From Flagellimonas chongwuensis (GTDB taxonomy: Bacteria > Bacteroidota > Bacteroidia > Flavobacteriales > Flavobacteriaceae): a DNA stretch of 64,000 nt. The notes beneath the pieces were generated by a model. The model was not told the DNA's origin. It saw only the letters and a list, made by a program, of their open reading frames with translations, and did no database searches. Positions within the stretch are counted from its first letter, which is position 1. Every line of letters begins with the position of its first letter. The position numbers and the translations under genes are program-made. Where the stretch lies: assembly GCF_013376415.1 (NCBI RefSeq), contig NZ_WYET01000004.1:310001-374000 (forward strand). Direction: 5' to 3'. This document shows positions 1 to 8,783 of the stretch, piece by piece.

Positions 1-1
1 G

Positions 2-355
2 GTTACCATTGAAGATATTAATGAGGACAACGACAACGTAAGTCCATCCAAAATGCTGACCTTCTACAAAACGGGTCACAATTACGAATGGGACATTCTT
101 CAAAATGTGGGCGGTAGAAAAATTCAATATGTGAAATTGATCCCTATTGATTCCAATACGGAAATCAAATCCGTTTTATTGGGTATCGATACACAAACAA
201 AACACATCTACAAGCTGATCCAAACAGGAAGCAATGGCACCAAAACCACAATTACCGTTAATTCTTTCAAAACCAATCAGCCCATATCGAGTACTCTCTT
301 TACCTTTGACGAGAAAAAGTACGAGGACAAAGGGTACTATATCATAAGAAACTAG
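2..355 (+). CDS. lolA: LolA-family outer-membrane lipoprotein carrier, C-terminal part
   Basis: The frame is open from the left edge, so only the last 117 or so residues are present. They read as alternating beta strands and end in the pattern VNSFKTNQPISSTLFTF followed by a short polar tail, as in the C-terminal half of LolA. LolA is the periplasmic chaperone that moves lipoproteins from the inner to the outer membrane. Three bases after its stop comes a LptG-like permease gene, a pairing usual in Flavobacteriaceae. The family call rests on the strand pattern and this neighbour, because the signal peptide and N-terminal half lie outside the window. Confidence 0.75.
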   Translation, partial: VTIEDINEDNDNVSPSKMLTFYKTGHNYEWDILQNVGGRKIQYVKLIPIDSNTEIKSVLLGIDTQTKHIYKLIQTGSNGTKTTITVNSFKTNQPISSTLFTFDEKKYEDKGYYIIRN

Positions 356-358
356 GCA

Positions 359-1852
359 TTGAAAATACTTGACCAGTATATACTAAGAAGATTTCTTTAC
401 AACTTCTTCAGTTCCTTTTTCATACTGATTGTTATATTCATCTTTCAGGGAATATGGCTGTTCATTGATGATTTGGCGGGAAAGGGACTGGGCATGGTAA
501 TTATTGGCAAGTTTATTTTCTACTTTATTCCCACCTTGGTGGACAAGGTTTTACCACTTACGGTACTGCTCTCCTCAATCCTTACCTTTGGTACTTTTGC
601 GGAAAACTATGAGTTCGCCGCCATGAAAGCATCTGGGATATCCCTACAAAGGGGAATGCGTAGCCTAATCGTATTTGTATTGTTCCTTGGATTGGTAACT
701 TTCTTTTTTGCAAATGATGTCATCCCTAAATCCGAACAAAAAATGTTCAACCTTAGACGGAACATTGCCAAGGTAAAGCCAGCCGCAGCAATTACCGAGG
801 GGGTTTTTAGCGATTTTGAAGGGACCGGACAGGGAATGAACATCAAAGTGGACAAAAAGTATGGCGAACAGGATCGTTTTTTGGACAATGTAATCATCCA
901 CAAGAAGACAGACCAGAACATCAATAATACGGTTATTAAAGCCAAAGCCGGCGAACTGATCAGTAGCGAGGAATCCGACATTATCCAATTGGTTCTCAAA
1001 GACGGTAACTATTACGAAGAAATCGTAAAAAAGGACTCAAGGGAAAAGCGAAAACAGCCCTTTGCAAAGTCCAATTTTGATACCTACACCATCAATATTG
1101 ATATTTCGGAACTCAACGATCAGGACTTGGAAGAGGATCAGAATATCACCACCAATAAAATGAAAAATGTTGGCCGCCTGATCAAGGACATCGATTCCCT
1201 ACGGGAAAACAATCTGGAAAAAGTAACGGCGTTTTCCAAAAACGTGGTGAACCGCATGGGAGCCTTTCCTGTTAAGGCACCCATAGACACTACAACCCAG
1301 AAGCTAGAACTTTTAAAGGCAAAGGACACCATTCAAAGGGATTCCATTAAAAGTATTGACCAATTTGTCTCCAATTTGGAACAGTGGGAGCAGATTCAAG
1401 TCATGAAAAAAGCTCTGAACGAGGTTTCCAGTATCATAAATACGGTAGATTCCAAAAAAGATGAACTCCAGAACCGATATAAATTTTACAACAGCCATAT
1501 ATTGTCGTTGCATCAAAAATACGCGCTTGCACTTTCGTGCATTATCCTATTTTTTGTGGGGGCACCTTTGGGAGCCATCATCCGTAAAGGCGGATTGGGG
1601 CTGCCCATGGTAGTGGCAATTATCTTATTTTTGACCTATTACTTTATTGGCGTATTTGCCGGTAATTATGCCAAGGAAGGAAACATTCACCCAGCTATTG
1701 GAGCTTGGCTGCCCACTATGATCATGCTGCCGTTGGGCATTTCGCTGACCAGAAGGGCCACAGCAGACAAAGGATTAGTAGGGTTTGGTCATTTTATAGA
1801 CCGTATCAAATCATTATTCAAAAGGAAAGAAAAAGAAGCTGAAGACCAATGA
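359..1852 (+). CDS. lptG: LptF/LptG-family permease (YjgP/YjgQ), LPS export
   Basis: A 497-residue protein of the LptF/LptG family, the membrane part of the ABC machine that extracts lipopolysaccharide from the inner membrane and passes it to the LptC/A/D bridge. Three membrane segments lie in residues 10-117, then a large periplasmic domain at about 118-385, then three more segments at about 392-470 and a basic tail. The start is TTG; translation from it gives [13 protein letters not shown], the usual flavobacterial N-terminus, and no ATG fits better. The periplasmic domain carries a long charged insertion around residues 240-380. The gene overlaps ribBA by 4 bases, so the two are probably translated together. 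Confidence 0.92.
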   Translation: MKILDQYILRRFLYNFFSSFFILIVIFIFQGIWLFIDDLAGKGLGMVIIGKFIFYFIPTLVDKVLPLTVLLSSILTFGTFAENYEFAAMKASGISLQRGMRSLIVFVLFLGLVTFFFANDVIPKSEQKMFNLRRNIAKVKPAAAITEGVFSDFEGTGQGMNIKVDKKYGEQDRFLDNVIIHKKTDQNINNTVIKAKAGELISSEESDIIQLVLKDGNYYEEIVKKDSREKRKQPFAKSNFDTYTINIDISELNDQDLEEDQNITTNKMKNVGRLIKDIDSLRENNLEKVTAFSKNVVNRMGAFPVKAPIDTTTQKLELLKAKDTIQRDSIKSIDQFVSNLEQWEQIQVMKKALNEVSSIINTVDSKKDELQNRYKFYNSHILSLHQKYALALSCIILFFVGAPLGAIIRKGGLGLPMVVAIILFLTYYFIGVFAGNYAKEGNIHPAIGAWLPTMIMLPLGISLTRRATADKGLVGFGHFIDRIKSLFKRKEKEAEDQ

Positions 1853-2988
1853 TTGCTAAGGATAAGAAAGTACAACTGAACGCCATAGAAGAAGCCATTG
1901 CCGATATTAGAGACGGTAAGGTAATTATAGTAGTGGATGATGAGAACAGGGAGAACGAAGGTGATTTTATTGCCGCAGCCGAGAAGGTAACCCCCGAAAT
2001 GATCAATTTTATGGCTATGCATGGCCGTGGTCTTATCTGCGCACCACTTACGGAGGACAGGTGTGAAGAACTGGAATTGAACATGATGGTGCAGAACAAT
2101 ACCGTACTTCATCAAACCCAGTTTACCGTATCCGTTGACTTATTGGGCTACGGTTGCACCACCGGGATTTCCGTGCACGATCGATCTAAGACTATAGCTG
2201 CTCTGGTAAATAAGGACATCAAACCCCATGAACTGGGGAAACCAGGGCATATTTTTCCGTTAAGGGCCAAAAATGGAGGTGTTCTACGCCGTTCCGGCCA
2301 TACTGAAGCTGCAATTGATTTTGCTCGTTTGGCAGGATTGGAGCCTGCGGGTATCTTGGTAGAAATATTGAATGAGGACGGAACAATGGCCCGTTTGCCG
2401 CAACTGCTGAAAGTGGCTGAAAAGTTTGACCTTAAAATTGTTTCCATTGAGGATTTAATTGCATATCGAATGGAACACGATAGCTTGATTGAACTTAAAG
2501 AAGCTTTTACCATACAAACGAGGTTTGGTGAATTCCGCTTGCGAGCTTACAAACAAACTACGAACGATCAAGTCCATATTGCACTGTTAAAGGGAAACTG
2601 GAAAACAGGGGAACCTGTGTTGACGCGTATCAACTCAACCTTGGTGAACAATGACATTCTTGGCACCCTGACCAATAATCCGGACGAGACGCTTCAACAG
2701 ATGTTCGATGCACTGAACAAAGAGGAAAAGAGTGCCATGATTTTCATTAATCAGGGAAATCAATCCATGAACTTATTGAACAGGCTATCGGAATTTAAAA
2801 AGCTACAGGGCGACGGCATCACCAAAGCTCCTAAAATTGAAATGGACAATAAGGACTTCGGAATTGGGGCCCAAATTCTGCACGATATCAATATCTCCAA
2901 AATTAGATTATTGACGAACTCCGGCCAAACAAAGCGTGTGGGCATGGTTGGCTACGGTCTTGAAATTGTGGAATACGTAAACTATTGA
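1849..2988 (+). CDS. ribB: RibBA-type protein: active DHBP synthase fused to a degenerate GTP cyclohydrolase II domain
   Basis: The N-terminal part (about residues 8-210) is 3,4-dihydroxy-2-butanone-4-phosphate synthase, which makes the four-carbon unit of riboflavin from ribulose 5-phosphate. The [11 protein letters not shown] substrate/metal loop, GCTTGIS and [10 protein letters not shown] are intact. The C-terminal part (about 220-379) aligns in layout with GTP cyclohydrolase II and keeps the FGIGAQIL and IRLLTN segments. It contains no cysteine at all, so the three-cysteine zinc site and the GDxxGSxRCDCG signature are gone. It should therefore supply RibB only, with a separate RibA needed elsewhere. 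Length is normal for the fusion. The start overlaps lptG by 4 bases. Confidence 0.93.
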   Translation: MIAKDKKVQLNAIEEAIADIRDGKVIIVVDDENRENEGDFIAAAEKVTPEMINFMAMHGRGLICAPLTEDRCEELELNMMVQNNTVLHQTQFTVSVDLLGYGCTTGISVHDRSKTIAALVNKDIKPHELGKPGHIFPLRAKNGGVLRRSGHTEAAIDFARLAGLEPAGILVEILNEDGTMARLPQLLKVAEKFDLKIVSIEDLIAYRMEHDSLIELKEAFTIQTRFGEFRLRAYKQTTNDQVHIALLKGNWKTGEPVLTRINSTLVNNDILGTLTNNPDETLQQMFDALNKEEKSAMIFINQGNQSMNLLNRLSEFKKLQGDGITKAPKIEMDNKDFGIGAQILHDINISKIRLLTNSGQTKRVGMVGYGLEIVEYVNY

Positions 2989-3010
2989 CAAAACGGTCTC
3001 TCTGATGATA

Positions 3011-4204
3011 TCAGATAGATGATTTTATCGCGTCCACCATTTTTTTGGCTCGCTCGGCCACTTCCTCCTCGGACCATCCCAGTTTGATAAGGCAAGAAAT
3101 ATTTCTGGACATCCATTTGTCGGATTCCAAAAAATCGGCTTTGCTATAATCGGGCAAGGCTTCAAGCACATCTTTCGGTAATTTTCCCAAAGACTTTTTC
3201 TGGGTCAAATGCTCCCATTTTTTATAATAATGCCAGTTATTGTCGTACCAATAAAAACAACCATCCACTCCAGATTCAATCAATTCTTGATGAGTCACTT
3301 GGGCCAATTCTTCTGTAGGCATGAAAAAGTTTAGAAATGAATAGTTCTCCTCTCCCCCATCTGGAACAGTCCTAAAAACAACCTCGGAAATATCGGATAA
3401 AGCATCTCTTAAAATGGTATAATTCCGCTTTTGAATGGCCAAAAACTCATCCAAACGAGCTAATTGGGCAACGCCGACAGCGGCATTCATTTCGGAGATT
3501 CTAAAATTATATCCTAAAAACGGGTGTTCCTCGGCCCCTCTATTGTTGCCAATATGGTCATGGCCATGGTCCGAGTATTGATGGGCATTTTCGTAATAAC
3601 CCTTGTTGTCCGTGATTATGGCTCCACCTTCTCCACAAGTAATGGTTTTTACATAGTCAAAAGAAAAACAGCCCAAACCACCAATGCTTCCCAATGGTTT
3701 TCCATTGTAGGTGCCTCCTATGGCCTGACAGGCATCTTCCAGCAACAACAGGCCATGATTGTCACAAATGGCTTTTAATGCATCCAAATCGGCCATAGAG
3801 CCGCACATATGTACGGGCATCACCACTTTGGTCCTGGATGTAATGGCTTTTTCTACCGCTTCGGGTTTCAAGGTAAGGGTGTCATCAATATCGACCAAAA
3901 TAGGTACTGCTCCCAAAGTGAGAATGGACTCAAAACTAGCTACAAAGGTAAAGGTGGGCATAATCACTTCATCCCCAGCTCCAATACCTGCACTGGCCAA
4001 AGCCACTGTCAATGCGGCAGTTCCGCTACTTACTGCATGGACATACTTGGATTGCATGCGTTGGGACAGACCTGTTTCGAGTTCTTTGGTTTTCCAATAT
4101 CCGTTGCGCATACCATCAAACCCGTAGCGCATGAGCACCCCGGAGTCCATTACATCTTGTACTTCTTTTCTTTCCTTATCTCCAAAGAGTTCAAATCCTG
4201 GCAT
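3011..4204 (-). CDS. DegT/DnrJ/EryC1-family PLP aminotransferase, KdnA-like
   Basis: A 397-residue fold-type I sugar aminotransferase. The PLP lysine is K186 in SFDYVKTITCGEGG, and the phosphate-binding SSGTAAL segment is at about residues 59-65. HMCGSMADLDAL, the SDHGHDHIG block and GVDGCFYWYDNNWHY resemble what I remember of KdnA, the enzyme that makes 8-amino-Kdo (Kdo8N) for lipopolysaccharide; this is from memory and not from an alignment. KdnA normally works with the dehydrogenase KdnB, and no such gene is adjacent. Other members of the family make amino sugars for O-antigen or S-layer glycans, so the substrate stays open. The downstream neighbour on the same strand is a TauE permease. 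Confidence 0.75.
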   Translation of the reverse strand: MPGFELFGDKERKEVQDVMDSGVLMRYGFDGMRNGYWKTKELETGLSQRMQSKYVHAVSSGTAALTVALASAGIGAGDEVIMPTFTFVASFESILTLGAVPILVDIDDTLTLKPEAVEKAITSRTKVVMPVHMCGSMADLDALKAICDNHGLLLLEDACQAIGGTYNGKPLGSIGGLGCFSFDYVKTITCGEGGAIITDNKGYYENAHQYSDHGHDHIGNNRGAEEHPFLGYNFRISEMNAAVGVAQLARLDEFLAIQKRNYTILRDALSDISEVVFRTVPDGGEENYSFLNFFMPTEELAQVTHQELIESGVDGCFYWYDNNWHYYKKWEHLTQKKSLGKLPKDVLEALPDYSKADFLESDKWMSRNISCLIKLGWSEEEVAERAKKMVDAIKSSI

Positions 4205-4217
4205 AGTAAATCTTAAT

Positions 4218-4970
4218 TTAAAAGAACCATAGTTTGATGGCCATCAAAACTACGGCGATCACTAAAAATGTTTTTATAAATCCATCTCCCTTTTTCACGG
4301 AAAACCTACTGGCAAACCATGCTCCCGACCCATTTCCAATAGCAAGAACAAGGCCCATTTTCCAATCCACTTTATCGTTCAAAACAAAAACCACCAATGC
4401 GGCCAACATATAAACAAAAACCACGGCCACTTTGGTAGCATTGGACCTTACTAGATTCATTTGATTAAAATAATGCAAAAACAGCATCATTAAAAATCCA
4501 AGACCCGCATTGATAAAGCCCCCATAGATACCAAAAAAGAAGAATACCACAAGAGCTATCCAAAGATATTTGCCCGTCAGTCGTTCTTGCATCTCGTCCA
4601 CCCTCATTTTGGGCTTAAAAATGATGATAAGTACTACGGCAATCATCACTATGGCCAAAATTCTATTAAAGGTTTCCCCATCTATGTCCACCGCAATGTA
4701 TGCACCTATTATAGCTCCCAAAAAAGCCGATATCCCCAAATAAATATTAAAAGGATATGTAGAGATTCCTTTGCTCTTGAAGCCTGCTGTACCCATCGCT
4801 GTTTGAATGACAATGGCCACCCTATTGGTACCGTTGGCAACTGCCGGCGGTAGACCCAAAAAGATTAAAGTGGGCAGTGACAGTAGCGACCCACCCCCTG
4901 CTACGGTGTTAATGAACCCTACGGCAAAACCAACAGCAATCAATAAGAAATAATGGTACCACTCGAGCAT
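4218..4970 (-). CDS. TauE/SafE-family (UPF0721) membrane permease
   Basis: A 250-residue integral membrane protein with seven to eight hydrophobic segments. It has the two-fold glycine-rich signature of the family: FAVGFINTVAGGGS near the N-terminus and GIYGGFINAGLGFL near residue 150. Family members export or import small sulfur-containing or organic anions such as sulfite, sulfoacetate or taurine-derived products. Substrate cannot be read from sequence. It is transcribed ahead of the KdnA-like gene, with a 13-base gap, and may share its promoter. A second, divergent paralogue closes the molybdenum-cofactor operon at 8780-9538. Confidence 0.85.
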   Translation of the reverse strand: MLEWYHYFLLIAVGFAVGFINTVAGGGSLLSLPTLIFLGLPPAVANGTNRVAIVIQTAMGTAGFKSKGISTYPFNIYLGISAFLGAIIGAYIAVDIDGETFNRILAIVMIAVVLIIIFKPKMRVDEMQERLTGKYLWIALVVFFFFGIYGGFINAGLGFLMMLFLHYFNQMNLVRSNATKVAVVFVYMLAALVVFVLNDKVDWKMGLVLAIGNGSGAWFASRFSVKKGDGFIKTFLVIAVVLMAIKLWFF

Positions 4971-5124
4971 AAAAACAAAGGTATGACCATTGTTTTGAAC
5001 GGCATATAGAATTGGTGAACTTTAGTAAAATTGAGAATCATCAAAAACAGGCAATAAAGAATGCTTTTAATTTGCCGAAAACATAATTTAATAGCCTTCA
5101 AAATGTTAATTTTTTAAAAATCAT

Positions 5125-5132
5125 TACATTTG
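5125..5132 (+). promoter_or_regulatory. -7 box TACATTTG upstream of the outer-membrane protein gene
   Basis: An exact match to the Bacteroidota -7 consensus TAnnTTTG, 22 bases before the start codon. The expected -33 TTG is not clear in the A/T-rich stretch upstream. Confidence 0.55.
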
Positions 5133-5154
5133 ATTTAACCTTAAATACAATCTC

Positions 5155-5595
5155 ATGAAAAAAATCGCATTATTTACACTAGCCGTATTTTTTGGATTAA
5201 CCTGTGTACAAGCACAAGGTGATTTTAAAGCAGGAATCCATGCAGGTCTTCCCATCGGGGATGCCGGAGACTTATCGACATTTGCAATTGCCGTGGAATT
5301 AGGCTACTTGTTCGATGTATCCGATGAGTTCCAAGCTGGCCCGACTTTGGGTTATTCACATTCTTTCGGTGACGAAATAGACACTGGTTTTGGAACCATC
5401 GATGTTGATGACGTCCAGTTCCTACCCATTGCCGCGGCAGGTCGTTTTAGTGTTTCCGATGAATTCTCGCTAGGCGCAGACCTTGGCTATGCCCTTGGAA
5501 TAAGTGATGGCAACGATGGTGGATTTTATTATGCACCAAGAGCCGCATATTCCATAACCGAGATGATGGACATTGTGCTAGCTTACAGAGGGTAG
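5155..5595 (+). CDS. Small outer-membrane beta-barrel protein, 3' frameshifted
   Basis: A 146-residue open frame with a clear signal peptide (MKKIALFTLAVFFGLTCVQAQ) followed by alternating strands rich in aromatic and glycine residues, as in eight-stranded OmpW/OmpX-like barrels. The frame stops abruptly after LAYRG. Shifting frame at 5592 continues the protein as VALDGGSWDIISLGLEFDIN to a stop at 5652-5654, which supplies the missing last barrel strand. A single G lost from the GGG run at 5590-5592 explains this. The protein is therefore a truncated product, a pseudogene or a sequencing error. Function beyond an outer-membrane location is unknown. Confidence 0.8.
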   Translation: MKKIALFTLAVFFGLTCVQAQGDFKAGIHAGLPIGDAGDLSTFAIAVELGYLFDVSDEFQAGPTLGYSHSFGDEIDTGFGTIDVDDVQFLPIAAAGRFSVSDEFSLGADLGYALGISDGNDGGFYYAPRAAYSITEMMDIVLAYRG

Positions 5596-5654
5596 CCCTA
5601 GATGGAGGCAGTTGGGACATTATCTCCTTAGGATTAGAGTTTGACATTAATTAA
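5592..5654 (+). other. Displaced C-terminal strand of the frameshifted outer-membrane protein
   Basis: Reads VALDGGSWDIISLGLEFDIN and stop in the frame next to the upstream gene. The ending, an amphipathic strand finishing in an aromatic-acidic motif, is what a barrel needs for assembly. It has no start codon of its own and is best read as the end of the 5155 gene. Confidence 0.75.
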
Positions 5655-5677
5655 AACCCACCTATCCTTAAAACACT

Positions 5678-5717
5678 ATCCGATGTGCTCCAACAGGTAC
5701 ATCGGATTTTTATTTTT
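5678..5717 (+). terminator. Rho-independent terminator after the outer-membrane protein gene
   Basis: A perfect 9-bp stem, ATCCGATGT at 5678-5686 with ACATCGGAT at 5699-5707, followed by a T-rich run. It lies 24 bases beyond the restored stop at 5654, which also supports that longer reading frame. Confidence 0.85.
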
Positions 5718-5741
5718 ATACAACAATAAACCAAAAAGGTC

Positions 5742-5772
5742 TTTTGGGATAAGAAAAAGCTTTATATATTTG
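5742..5772 (+). promoter_or_regulatory. Promoter of tRNA-Ser
   Basis: TTTTG at 5742-5746 and TATATTTG at 5765-5772, with 18 bases between them, match the Bacteroidota -33/-7 pattern. The mature tRNA begins 11 bases after the -7 box. Confidence 0.75.
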
Positions 5773-5782
5773 CACCCGCTTA

Positions 5783-5867
5783 GGAGGAATGGCAGAGTGG
5801 TCGAATGCGGCAGTCTTGAAAACTGTTGAGGGTCACACCTCCGGGGGTTCGAATCCCTCTTCCTCCG
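5783..5867 (+). tRNA. tRNA-Ser(TGA)
   Basis: An 85-base cloverleaf. The acceptor stem GGAGGAA pairs with TTCCTCC, and G is the discriminator. The anticodon stem GCAGT/ACTGT closes the loop CTTGAAA, with anticodon TGA. A long variable arm typical of serine tRNAs follows, then a T loop containing GTTCGAATC. CCA is not encoded. It decodes UCA. Confidence 0.97.
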
Positions 5868-5874
5868 CAAAAAA

Positions 5875-5899
5875 CCCGCAACATTTGTTGCGGGTTTTT
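5875..5899 (+). terminator. Terminator of tRNA-Ser
   Basis: Stem CCCGCAAC (5875-5882) and GTTGCGGG (5887-5894) with a four-base loop, followed by TTTTT, seven bases after the tRNA. Confidence 0.9.
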
Positions 5900-5924
5900 G
5901 TTTTTAATGATAGCAATAACTGAA

Positions 5925-8324
5925 TTATTCTTGTTGATTGGAGGAATGGTTGGTTTCAAAAGGACTACAAATTTGTTCGGTGTAATATAAAAAACCATTG
6001 GAGGACATTCCTTCAATTATAATCTTTACCTCTCGTTGTTCATTTAAAGGAACTGTAATTGAATATGGGACGTCTGAGTTTATCTCAAATTGACTTTCCC
6101 ACCAAATGGCACCATATTTTTGATATAACAACGAATCATAATCTGGATAATTTGGAGCAAAATAGGCTTGTGCCCTACTGAATCCTTTTGGCACAGTAAT
6201 GCTTGTGAACCGGTTCCTTCCGTATAATCCATCATAATCAGACCGTAACGACAGGGAAATAAATGGTCCTTGATGAGGAGCTACATACCTATTATAAACC
6301 ATCGATTTTACCATGGAAAGGGGCATGGACATAAGTTGTCCCGAATCAACCGGAAGTCCTTCGATTAAAACAGGTACTGGGGCTAGATAAGGAGGATCGG
6401 GAACATAAACACCAATACCTCCAATTTTTCTATTGAGACGTGTTTGAAATCCCAATTTCCGAATGTAGTTTATAAGACTTGGATAACGGTTCACGGTTGC
6501 TTTATCAATTAGTCTCATTTCAATTTCTGGAGTTATTTGAAACTTTGTAGTTTCCTTTGCCCTTTCCGAAACCACCACTTCATCCAGAGATATGATTCCA
6601 TCCGTAAGATCAAAACTCTCATTCACTCTTAATTGCGAAACCCCTGATTTAAACCGGTCCGCTTTGCTCAACCATTTGGTATAATCAAAAGTATCTGCAT
6701 TGTTATCATAAAAATAGAGTTCCGCTTTTGGTTTTCTAAGTTTTCCTTTGTGGTTCAGTACGCTGATCATTATGGAATCCCCCTCAAACAAAGGCAGGCT
6801 TCCTTCAAAATTCTTGTTGGTTGAGAGCTCAAAAAAATTGACTGTACCCAATGCTTGGGAAAACAACGAAACTTGTTTTTCGTTTTCGAGGTCGGCATCC
6901 AAAATCTTACCGTTGAAAGCAATGTCCTCTTCATGTTTGTAAGTGCTATTTTTAGCATTTCCTGCTCTGATATACTGGTCAAACATTTCGGTCCCTTCCA
7001 TAAGTAATCTGGTGTCCATTTGATAATCCCTTGAACGTTTATTGTCATCAAAAAAATAGCGGCCTTCAATACGTTTATGGAGATAAGGCTGAATCAAAAA
7101 AGAAGAGGCTATAGAATTATCAGGGAAATATGCATTTGATTCAGCAGGTAAAACCGACAAACTTAAATTGGCCATTTGATGTCCCTGAGGAAGTATCATA
7201 TCTATCTGTAAGGAATCTTGAGCTTTGTTTAAACAATAGCTTACATCTACAGAACCTACCCTTTCCTTCAAATTCTGTCTATTAAAAAAAATACGTTGTG
7301 AAATGGGTTTCATAGTTTCATCCAAAATCACCGCTGTATTGATTCCGCCGGGGATTTGATTGCGATTTACGGAAATGGGTCTGCTATCTCCATCAAGCTC
7401 ATAACGATAAACATAATTTCCGTTGACATGGTTATAAATAGCCATAGAAAATTTCTCGTTATTTAAAATAGATTTAGACCGTTTGGAGTTTAGTACAACA
7501 ACATCCTTCGCTGTATTATCGATGCTTATTCCTACTCCATGGTGTAGTTTAACTTCCAGCTCCTTGGTGGTCCTAAGACCGTTTGGATGTTGTAATTTCA
7601 AAAAATAGGTTTCGGTTGAGTTGGCAAAAAAACCAAATCTTCCTTGCCCTAATTGGTTTGTTTGAATGTTAGATTGTATTCGTTCACCTTTTCCCGTAAT
7701 CAGCTCTATTTCATTGGTCTTTATTGGTGGTAAGGTTTGGTTAAAAATCTTGAAGCCGACATTATTGAATGTGTTCGCTACAATTTGTTGCCCTTCGGGA
7801 TAAACTAAAACAGTAATGCCACCTTTGTTCTTTGATTCTGATTGTTCCGCTACTCCAATGATTTCTATATTTTGAAGAAAAGGAGCAGTAAACTCAAAAT
7901 TCTTCATATAGTTGGTCCAGGCCATTATGGTATATGAATCCTTAACAAAAGTTGAATCAACTTTAAAATCACCAAAAGAAACACCATTGCGTACTAAAAA
8001 CATCTTTTTTGTTAGCATGCTTCCATCTTTTGAAAAAATTCCTACATGTAGGTTTTTCGTGGCCAAGGATGGTAAATGTTGATTCTGATTTTGAACATAT
8101 GCCTTGAACCATATGTGCTCTCCCTTTAAAAAGACCGTTTTATTCAATTGTAGGTGGATATTTTCAAGTAAATGCAGACCTTCCGTCCCTTTGACTGCCC
8201 GTTCCTGTGCAAGGGCAACAATTGACAGAATAAAAAAGAGAAGGGATATAACTATGTTTTGAATACGGTACACTGTAAATAAAGGTAAGACATTACCGCT
8301 GGATACCAAACAGTTAAACATCAT
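5925..8324 (-). CDS. Large secreted MG2-type / TonB-plug hybrid protein
   Basis: About 799 residues. A signal peptide (IVISLLFFILSIVALAQ) is preceded by an unusually long N-terminus, so the true start may be later than the first ATG. After it comes a macroglobulin-like strand domain (LQLNKTVFLKGEHIWFKAYV, about residues 55-150) of the MG2 type seen in alpha-2-macroglobulin-like proteins. From about residue 585 there is a TonB-receptor plug-like segment beginning with LDEVVVSE. No 22-stranded barrel follows, so it is not a complete TonB-dependent receptor. The architecture is common in Bacteroidota but its function is not established. The gene stands alone. Confidence 0.75.
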   Translation of the reverse strand: MMFNCLVSSGNVLPLFTVYRIQNIVISLLFFILSIVALAQERAVKGTEGLHLLENIHLQLNKTVFLKGEHIWFKAYVQNQNQHLPSLATKNLHVGIFSKDGSMLTKKMFLVRNGVSFGDFKVDSTFVKDSYTIMAWTNYMKNFEFTAPFLQNIEIIGVAEQSESKNKGGITVLVYPEGQQIVANTFNNVGFKIFNQTLPPIKTNEIELITGKGERIQSNIQTNQLGQGRFGFFANSTETYFLKLQHPNGLRTTKELEVKLHHGVGISIDNTAKDVVVLNSKRSKSILNNEKFSMAIYNHVNGNYVYRYELDGDSRPISVNRNQIPGGINTAVILDETMKPISQRIFFNRQNLKERVGSVDVSYCLNKAQDSLQIDMILPQGHQMANLSLSVLPAESNAYFPDNSIASSFLIQPYLHKRIEGRYFFDDNKRSRDYQMDTRLLMEGTEMFDQYIRAGNAKNSTYKHEEDIAFNGKILDADLENEKQVSLFSQALGTVNFFELSTNKNFEGSLPLFEGDSIMISVLNHKGKLRKPKAELYFYDNNADTFDYTKWLSKADRFKSGVSQLRVNESFDLTDGIISLDEVVVSERAKETTKFQITPEIEMRLIDKATVNRYPSLINYIRKLGFQTRLNRKIGGIGVYVPDPPYLAPVPVLIEGLPVDSGQLMSMPLSMVKSMVYNRYVAPHQGPFISLSLRSDYDGLYGRNRFTSITVPKGFSRAQAYFAPNYPDYDSLLYQKYGAIWWESQFEINSDVPYSITVPLNEQREVKIIIEGMSSNGFLYYTEQICSPFETNHSSNQQE

Positions 8325-8435
8325 TCGGAAAAGAATTATGCAATACGTTTTGTTTAAATAAGAACAATATTATCCTATATTTTTTATTTGGGGTGAATAT
8401 TCAATTTACCGCATAGATGCTTAAATTTAACCGTG

Positions 8436-8783
8436 ATGAAAAGTGAAAAAGAACTTAAAATAAGATGCTGGATAGATATTGACGGCAAAAAGTTTTTTGG
8501 CCCTGGGCGAGCCCAACTATTAATAATGATTGACAAAAACGGTTCCCTGTCCAAAGCGGCCAAGGAAATGGGAATGTCCTATCGTAAAGCATGGGCAATG
8601 GTCGAAGACATGAACCAACGAGGTCGACAACCCTATGTAGAACTCCACAAAGGCGGCATACAAGGTGGTGGTGCGGAATTAACCGAGGCTGGCAAAAAAG
8701 CACTTTCCACCTTTCAAAAAATGAATGATAAAATCACTGAAACCGTTCAGCAGCATACGGATGAAATGTTGGGGATGATTTAA
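8436..8783 (+). CDS. ModE N-terminal-type winged-helix regulator
   Basis: A 115-residue winged helix-turn-helix protein of the ModE N-terminal/LysR-HTH type. The KNGSLSKAAKEMGMSYRKAWAMVEDMN helix-turn-helix is at about residues 33-59, and GGGAELTEAG marks the wing. It ends before the two molybdate-binding Mop domains of full ModE, so it can bind DNA but shows no oxyanion pocket. It is convergent with the end of the molybdenum-cofactor operon and overlaps the TauE gene end by 4 bases, which suggests it regulates molybdenum genes. ATG at 8436 is preferred to the GTG one codon earlier. Confidence 0.85.
   Translation: MKSEKELKIRCWIDIDGKKFFGPGRAQLLIMIDKNGSLSKAAKEMGMSYRKAWAMVEDMNQRGRQPYVELHKGGIQGGGAELTEAGKKALSTFQKMNDKITETVQQHTDEMLGMI

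Noticed and set aside
3524-4216. Plus-strand open frames opposite the KdnA-like gene
   Set aside because: They are antisense shadows of an intact 397-residue enzyme, with no family features.
5780-6016. A minus-strand frame crossing the tRNA-Ser
   Set aside because: It overlaps a perfect tRNA and its terminator; the predicted peptide has no family features.
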